NCBI GenBank assembly: GCA_018899995.1
Contig: JAHIHE010000004.1
Span: 1-24,990 of the forward strand
Source of the DNA: Patescibacteria group bacterium
GTDB lineage: Bacteria > Patescibacteriota > Minisyncoccia > JAHIHE01
DNA: 24,990 bases
Reading direction: 5' to 3'
Position 1 is the stretch's first letter. Every line of letters starts with the position of its first letter. This document shows, piece after piece, positions 21,346 to 24,990 of this stretch. The notes beneath the pieces are model-generated. The model ran no database searches. It saw only the letters and a program-made list of their open reading frames with translations, and was not told where the DNA came from. Made by a program: the position numbers and the translations under genes.

Positions 21346-22014
21346 ATGAAACACATAATAATTTCAGACAAATGGCAGTTTGGAACAGACCCGTTCCCGG
21401 CGTACAGGTGTAGTCTGGTTTATGGCCGGAATCAGAGAGACCGCGAGTTTCTGCCAACAAACGGAATTACTCCAACCGAGTTTGCCGTTTTTAAAAGCGG
21501 CCATGAGAAACAGGGTCCCGAATACAAGGGTACACTTGACGGAGCCCGGAAGGTGGCCGATGAATGGAATAAGGATCATCCGAAAGGGACATATGCTCAG
21601 GCGTATGTAACACACCATGGTGTTTTGCCCGAGAATAAATTTTGTGTCATCAAGACACAAGAAAAAGGCACCATTCTTGCAGTGTCCGGAGAAGACAAGA
21701 CAAATAGATGCCTGCTGTTTGTCGGATGCGCTGGTGGATTCCGTGGTGGAGTATCTGTCTTAACAGACGGAACCACAGGAACAATCCTAATCAAATGTTC
21801 CGCAGGCAACGCCTGCGAAAGTAGTGTTGAGGCCATTGCGATACTCGCGATTGGCCAGTCAATTGCGTTCCATACCAGCGGACGCCGAACCAATGAGGTA
21901 TACCAATACCTCTGGAACGGAAAAGAAGTGGAAAAGAAGCACTACTCCAAAGCCGAATGGGACAGTCGTTCTGTGGCAATAGCGCCACAAACTGCAAAGG
22001 CAGAAGTTCTTTAA
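21346..22014 (+). CDS. Unknown array ORF, 222 residues
   Basis: The start follows GGAGG 8 nt upstream. This soluble protein has no signal peptide. Seen: aromatic and Gly-rich N-terminus, GTLDGARKVADEWNKDHPKGTYAQAYV (helical), then a beta-rich middle (GTILAVSGEDKTNRCLLFVGC and GVSVLTDGTTGTILIKCSAG) and IAILAIGQSIAFHTSGRR. No family is recognised. It is enclosed by the 15-nt complementary blocks at about 21224-21238 and 22034-22049, and is more G+C rich than the core genes. Confidence 0.7.
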   Translation: MKHIIISDKWQFGTDPFPAYRCSLVYGRNQRDREFLPTNGITPTEFAVFKSGHEKQGPEYKGTLDGARKVADEWNKDHPKGTYAQAYVTHHGVLPENKFCVIKTQEKGTILAVSGEDKTNRCLLFVGCAGGFRGGVSVLTDGTTGTILIKCSAGNACESSVEAIAILAIGQSIAFHTSGRRTNEVYQYLWNGKEVEKKHYSKAEWDSRSVAIAPQTAKAEVL

Positions 22015-22315
22015 AAAAGAACTTCTAAATAAATTTTTAACCTTTCCTTTTTTCCTTCGAATTCATTTTGAATGCAAAGTGGATTCAAAGGAGGAAATTT
22101 GTTCTTTTCAAAAAAATAATAGCAGGGAGAAAATTGATTGCTTTTCTGTCAGAGGCGTAAAGCGCCGAATGACCTTTCACGAATGCGAGGGGTCGCACAT
22201 TCGTGCGGGATTCTTCGCTTCGCTCAGAATGACAATTATAAAAAACGGTCAGTTTTATCCCTGCTATAAAGAAAATTAGAAAAGAAACGCGGGGAGAAGG
22301 AATAAGTGATTAGAA
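22015..22315. repeat. Intergenic region with dispersed repeats
   Basis: It contains the right complementary block (22034-22049), then a degenerate hairpin, then a dispersed repeat (about 22150-22236) ending GATTCTTCGCTTCGCTCAG and AATGACA. A 66-codon frame through it (GFFASLRMTI) is repeat translation and is not called. The GGAGAAGG near 22292 lies about 16 nt before the next ATG. Confidence 0.55.
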
Positions 22316-23173
22316 ATGGTAGAATACAGATTTTTACAGTTGGACCCGCGGTCCAAAGAACAGACGGAAATCTTTATGGGGATTGAGGTTACAATCCCGA
22401 ATGTGGAAATAACATCGGGAATAAATCTCGATCATCACGGGAAAGATGATACAGCCGAAACCCCAGCGGCTTGCGAGCAGGCGCTTCAGGCGGAGTTACC
22501 GCCAGAAGACGCAACGATAGCCACGGTCCGAACCGACCAGGACAGTATTACCGCAATGGCGGTAATAGCTAACCGGGCGATCGGGCGAAAAGTGGACGAA
22601 TTAGTCGTCAGGGCAGTCGGTCTTATGGACCGGTATGGTCCCAAGGTTGAAGAGCAGCTCCGCCATGATTTGGTGGTAGCGATAGCCCGGAAGGCGGCGG
22701 ATTTCAAGGTTCCGCTTGACCAGCGAGTGGCTTTTGTCCAAGCTTGCTTGGATGGAACCTATAATCCCGAGGAAATTGCTTTACTTGTTGAAGCGCGGAA
22801 TCGAGAGTTTGAGGGGTCCCGGAAGGCAAGTCAGGTCAAAACGGCCGCCGGTGGCAGAATTGCGGTAGTTGTGTCAACGCACCGTTTTGCAACTAATCTG
22901 GGCTACGAAGTAGCGCCAGTAGTGGTTGCAACGAATCCGTCTATGCCGGTGATTGGCGAAAGTGGAAAGCCCGTAGGAGAAACCTATCTCAAGCACACAG
23001 TTTGCAGATGGGATTCAAATGTTCCGGTTGATCTTGAAGGAGCTTTGAAAGAGTTTCAAAGCATTGAACCGGGCTGGGGCGGCAGAGGCGATATCTTCGG
23101 CTCGCCACAAGGCGTGTCGTCAAAGCTTACCACCGAACAAGTGGTAGGAATGGTGGAGAAATATCTCCACTAA
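22316..23173 (+). CDS. Array ORF with DHH-like motifs, 285 residues
   Basis: The N-terminal part has LDHHGKDDTAETPAACEQAL (D39-H40-H41-G42) and TVRTDQDSITAMAVIANRAIG (D74-x-D76). The end has GWGGRGDIFGSPQGVSSKL. DHH and DxD motifs are features of DHH phosphoesterases, but their order here is reversed (DxD normally comes first), so a circularly permuted or unrelated metal enzyme is possible. The middle is helical (VEEQLRHDLVVAIARKAADF). No membrane segment is seen. Function is uncertain. Structured repeat unit 3 begins 29 bp after the stop. Confidence 0.65.
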   Translation: MVEYRFLQLDPRSKEQTEIFMGIEVTIPNVEITSGINLDHHGKDDTAETPAACEQALQAELPPEDATIATVRTDQDSITAMAVIANRAIGRKVDELVVRAVGLMDRYGPKVEEQLRHDLVVAIARKAADFKVPLDQRVAFVQACLDGTYNPEEIALLVEARNREFEGSRKASQVKTAAGGRIAVVVSTHRFATNLGYEVAPVVVATNPSMPVIGESGKPVGETYLKHTVCRWDSNVPVDLEGALKEFQSIEPGWGGRGDIFGSPQGVSSKLTTEQVVGMVEKYLH

Positions 23174-23201
23174 AGAGAAAGGACGGACTTAATCCATCCA
23201 A

Positions 23202-23375
23202 AAGCACTTTTGGAGCAGAAAGATAAAATGAAATGAAGGAAGTTTTGCGAAAGCGAAATTTCCCGATTATCTTGTTTTTCTGCTCCTCAATTTTTCTAAG
23301 TTCGTAAAATTTTTTGCGGATTTAGAAAAGCTCTCAAGAAAAAAGCTTGAAAGCCTAAAAATGTTCTTTTTAAAA
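23202..23375 (+). repeat. Array structured repeat, unit 3
   Basis: GCACTTT block (23204), long hairpin 0 (23212-23221/23277-23286) with an inner GCGAAAGC loop, hairpin 1 (23298-23309/23312-23323), AG-AAAA, hairpin 2 (23330-23338/23346-23354), CTAAA, then ATGTTCTTTTTAAAA (about 23360-23374), a variant of the GCACATT block. The toxin stop lies 3 nt beyond. Confidence 0.75.
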
Positions 23376-23377
23376 TA

Positions 23378-23800
23378 TTATTTTTTGAAGCGATTCAGAA
23401 ATTGCCGCGGAGTAAGAACTGGAATATTTTGAAAAGATTTTAGTTTCAGCAGATGTTTGTCGCCTGAGATAATAAAATCAGCTTCGGAATTTAGGGCGCA
23501 ATCCAAGATTATATTATCCGATGGATCATCTTTGATAATTTTTAATGGTTTTTCTGATGAGGAAAAAATTAAACAATCATTTATAATTGCTTTGATTATT
23601 TTTTCTGCCGTTAAGTTAATTTTTAGCAGAGGAATAGCAAATTTTGGATAATTTAAAACGCGAGTTATTTCTTGGATTATTTGAAGATTGATAGATACTG
23701 TAATTTGATTTTTCCGGAATAAAGCATAAAGAGATTCTAATTCTTTGTTTCGCCAAATAAGCATTGAAATAAAAATATTTGTGTCAAAAACAACCCTCAT
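23378..23800 (-). CDS. PIN-domain toxin (VapC-like)
   Basis: This 140-residue PIN ribonuclease has D6 and N8 (VFDTNIF), E near 43 (IIQEITRVLNYPKF), acidic residues in IKDDPSDN and D112 in SGDKHLLKL. It belongs to the 'putative toxin component, PIN family' type. An upstream in-frame ATG at 23839 overlaps the antitoxin, so the start at 23800 is chosen, 4 nt after the antitoxin stop. Such toxins cut tRNA or rRNA when free. It runs opposite to the array ORFs. Confidence 0.85.
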   Translation of the reverse strand: MRVVFDTNIFISMLIWRNKELESLYALFRKNQITVSINLQIIQEITRVLNYPKFAIPLLKINLTAEKIIKAIINDCLIFSSSEKPLKIIKDDPSDNIILDCALNSEADFIISGDKHLLKLKSFQNIPVLTPRQFLNRFKK

Positions 23801-23804
23801 AAAA

Positions 23805-24026
23805 TTATTTAGGCTTATTTCGCGCCCAACAAATAGCATCTCGAATATCTTTTTTGGAAATCAATTTTCCAAGCTTAAGAAGATCGGGGCGTAAATTTTT
23901 TAATGAAGGTTCTTGAATTTTTTTAACGATAATAGTATCTTTTGATTCTCTAATAATCACTTTTTTCCCTATCCATTCTTTTGGTAAAACAATGCTTTGT
24001 CCAGTAAATTTAGTTTGATAATTCAT
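23805..24026 (-). CDS. Antitoxin, AbrB/MazE-like
   Basis: The 73-residue protein has an N-terminal swapped-hairpin-like segment (GQSIVLPKEWIGKKVIIRESKDTIIVKKI) and a C-terminal helical tail. This suits a DNA-binding antitoxin of the partner PIN toxin. It is the first gene of the operon and ends 4 nt before the toxin ATG. Confidence 0.75.
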   Translation of the reverse strand: MNYQTKFTGQSIVLPKEWIGKKVIIRESKDTIIVKKIQEPSLKNLRPDLLKLGKLISKKDIRDAICWARNKPK

Positions 24027-24054
24027 AAATTTTTAATTATTTTCTTATAAATTT

Positions 24055-24082
24055 ATTATACTCTCTTAAAATCCAGTGTCAA
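24055..24082 (-). promoter_or_regulatory. Toxin-antitoxin promoter
   Basis: On the minus strand, a perfect TTGACA (24077-24082), 16 bp, and TATAAT (24055-24060) precede the antitoxin ATG by about 28 nt. The -35 abuts the next structured repeat. Confidence 0.85.
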
Positions 24083-24199
24083 TTTTCCAAGCTTATAAAC
24101 TCGTTGTAAGTTTAGAAAAGCCCCTGAATTAAAAAGATTCGGAGGCCTAAAGTCCTCAATTCATTAGAAATAATGATAAGAGGCAAGCACATTTATAAA
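24083..24199 (+). repeat. Array structured repeat, unit 4
   Basis: Hairpin 1 (24089-24098/24104-24113), AG-AAAA, hairpin 2 (24120-24129/24137-24146), CTAAA, hairpin 3 with GAAA tetraloop (CATTA/TAATG 24162-24175; outer CCTC/GAGG 24154-24183), GCACATTT block (24187). There is no hairpin 0: the toxin-antitoxin operon takes its place. Confidence 0.75.
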
Positions 24200-24479
24200 G
24201 GAAAGAGGGTTTTTCTCAAAAAAGAGAATCAGCCACGCCCTCTTTCCCCTCCTAATTTTTTCCAAGTTTGTCTTTAAATGTCATGCTGAATTTATTTCAG
24301 CATCTATAAAAGATTCTGAAACAAGTTCAGGATGACAACAAGAAAGGTAAATTTAGAAAAGCCCCCAAATAACTTATGAATTATAACAAATAACTCATAA
24401 CGAAATTGGAGGCGAGATCGCAAAAGGCTCCACACGGAGTATGGAGCCAACGGTAATATAATAAATGTTCTTTATAAAA
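24187..24479 (+). repeat. Array structured repeat, unit 5
   Basis: Hairpin 0 (24200-24209/24238-24247), hairpin 1 (24264-24274/24344-24354) split by a 59-bp insert, AG-AAAA, hairpin 2 (24361-24368/24406-24413), a stem GGCTCCA/TGGAGCC (24426-24448), then AAATGTTCTTTATAAAA (about 24463-24479). The next toxin gene ends 14 nt beyond. Confidence 0.7.
24279..24337. repeat. 59-bp MITE-like insert in unit 5
   Basis: The ends TGTCATGCTGAA and TTCAGGATGACA are inverted at 11 of 12 positions. It interrupts the loop of hairpin 1, and without it the unit matches the others. This type of repeat is common in intergenic DNA (recalled). Confidence 0.7.
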
Positions 24480-24492
24480 CAAATCACAAAAC

Positions 24493-24864
24493 TCAAATTG
24501 ATTTAACGGAGATCTCTTTAATTTTCTGAAAATGTTTTAAATTGCGAGTGGCTAGAACGCAATCAAGATAATAGCAGGTGGAAGCGATTAAAGCGTCAGC
24601 GATATTTGTCCGATATTTTTTATAGAAATCAGCCGCTTTTCCAGCGACCTGCGAAGTAATATTGATTGAAGGAAAAATAGACAGAAGCCGTTTTATTTCT
24701 ATACTTTCTTTTTTGGAAAACTTTCCGCACAGAACTTCATACTCAGTGATCACAGAAATAAAAGCGGAAAGCTTTCCTTTCTCAATTTCCTCTAAAAACA
24801 GCCCTGCTTTCGCATCGCCTCGCAAGTGATCAATTAAAATATTCGTATCAACAAGATAGCGCAT
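24493..24864 (-). CDS. PIN-domain toxin (VapC)
   Basis: This 123-residue PIN ribonuclease has D6 (LVDTNILIDHLRG), E41/E43 (TEYEVL) and D90 (NIADALIASTC). The fourth acidic position reads N108 (ATRNLKHF), where many VapC have Asp in a T-R/N-N/D-x-x-D/H-F context. It starts 4 nt after the stop of its antitoxin. It is a second TA module next to the array. Confidence 0.88.
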   Translation of the reverse strand: MRYLVDTNILIDHLRGDAKAGLFLEEIEKGKLSAFISVITEYEVLCGKFSKKESIEIKRLLSIFPSINITSQVAGKAADFYKKYRTNIADALIASTCYYLDCVLATRNLKHFQKIKEISVKSI

Positions 24865-24868
24865 AATA

Positions 24869-24990
24869 TTATTTTATTCTTTTAAATCTTTCTTTCCACC
24901 CTTTCCTCAATGAATTTTCAAAACTGATTCCTTTTAAAAATTTCTTGCCTAAAATTCCGCTAGTTTCTCCGATAATTGAAATATCTTCAG
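24869..24990 (-). CDS. Partial antitoxin (C-terminal part)
   Basis: The frame reads EDISIIGETSGILGKKFLKG, then ISFENSLRKGWKERFKRIK and a stop at 24869-24871. The segment is basic at its end, as in antitoxin C-terminal tails that wrap the toxin. The N-terminal part lies beyond the window. The 4-nt gap to the toxin equals that of the other TA pair. Confidence 0.7.
   Translation of the reverse strand, partial: EDISIIGETSGILGKKFLKGISFENSLRKGWKERFKRIK

Noticed and set aside
22079..22279. 66-residue ORF
   Set aside because: Much of it is translation of a dispersed repeat (GFFASLRMTI).
23801..23839. Upstream start of the first PIN toxin
   Set aside because: It overlaps the antitoxin and adds 13 residues before the conserved VVFDTN strand.
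20331..24479. Canonical integron attC sites
   Set aside because: No paired RYYYAAC/GTTRRRY core sites were found in the repeats, and no integrase gene lies in the window; only the layout is similar.
20331..24479. CRISPR array
   Set aside because: The repeats are structured, variable, 100-300 bp and separated by genes, with no uniform spacers and no cas genes.
1..24990. UGA recoding (SR1/Gracilibacteria code)
   Set aside because: TGA ends genes at expected family lengths, for example the transposase and GHKL ATPase, so it is a stop.

Overview
The window looks like a chromosome segment of a Patescibacteria (Candidate Phyla Radiation) bacterium, most likely Parcubacteria-like. This is inferred, not proven. 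The coding style is AT-rich and lysine-rich. There is a Patescibacteria-type serS, a GerMN-domain lipoprotein-like gene, a DUF5667 gene, an EndoQ-type PHP nuclease and an Elp3/Trm9-like tRNA modification pair. Several 'housekeeping' starts are leaderless. Short palindromic repeats are inserted in frame inside coding genes. TGA acts as a stop, so this is not a UGA-recoding lineage such as SR1/Gracilibacteria.

Layout. 1-1.4 kb: an insertion sequence with a DDE transposase, its ends overlapping the transposase stop. 1.4-2.3 kb: an ArsR-like regulator and a frameshifted GerMN gene, each behind a copy of the same palindromic operator. 2.5-6.9 kb: core genes serS, a short MscS channel, a cation/Ca2+ exchanger and EndoQ. 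6.9-10.7 kb: an integrated element in the 3' end of a tRNA-Arg(CCG) gene. It carries a large serine recombinase, whose last 25 codons before a 4-codon tail are antisense tRNA, and purD as cargo, flanked by an 88-bp perfect inverted repeat and closed by a 19-bp att repeat. 10.7-13.4 kb: a DUF5667 protein, small and coiled-coil unknowns, and a NUDIX hydrolase fused to a Cys-rich tail. 13.4-16.9 kb: a TrpR/YerC-like repressor, a cytidine-deaminase-like protein, an SplB-like radical SAM protein and a GHKL ATPase, with three near-identical 28-bp palindromic operators. 17.0-20.1 kb: elp3 plus a small gene (minus strand), divergent from a Trm9-like methyltransferase across a 139-bp fold-back element. 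20.2-25.0 kb: an accessory array. A strong outward promoter is followed by unknown ORFs and two PIN toxin-antitoxin operons, separated by five copies of a structured repeat whose stems covary.

The most unusual part is the 20.2-24.5 kb array. Its repeats share short primary-sequence blocks and a common fold with compensatory base changes, sit just after ORF stops, and separate unrelated small genes and toxin-antitoxin modules. This resembles an integron cassette array but lacks canonical attC core sites, and no integrase lies in the window. The second theme is in-frame repeat insertion into conserved genes (four in elp3, one each in the Trm9-like gene and the transposase). The third is a TrpR-like regulon readable from sequence alone. 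Genes with strong Shine-Dalgarno sites (recombinase, purD, the gene after elp3, ORFs at 20.6 and 21.3 kb) are mobile, accessory or operon-internal, whereas many chromosomal genes start 6-8 nt after a -10 box.
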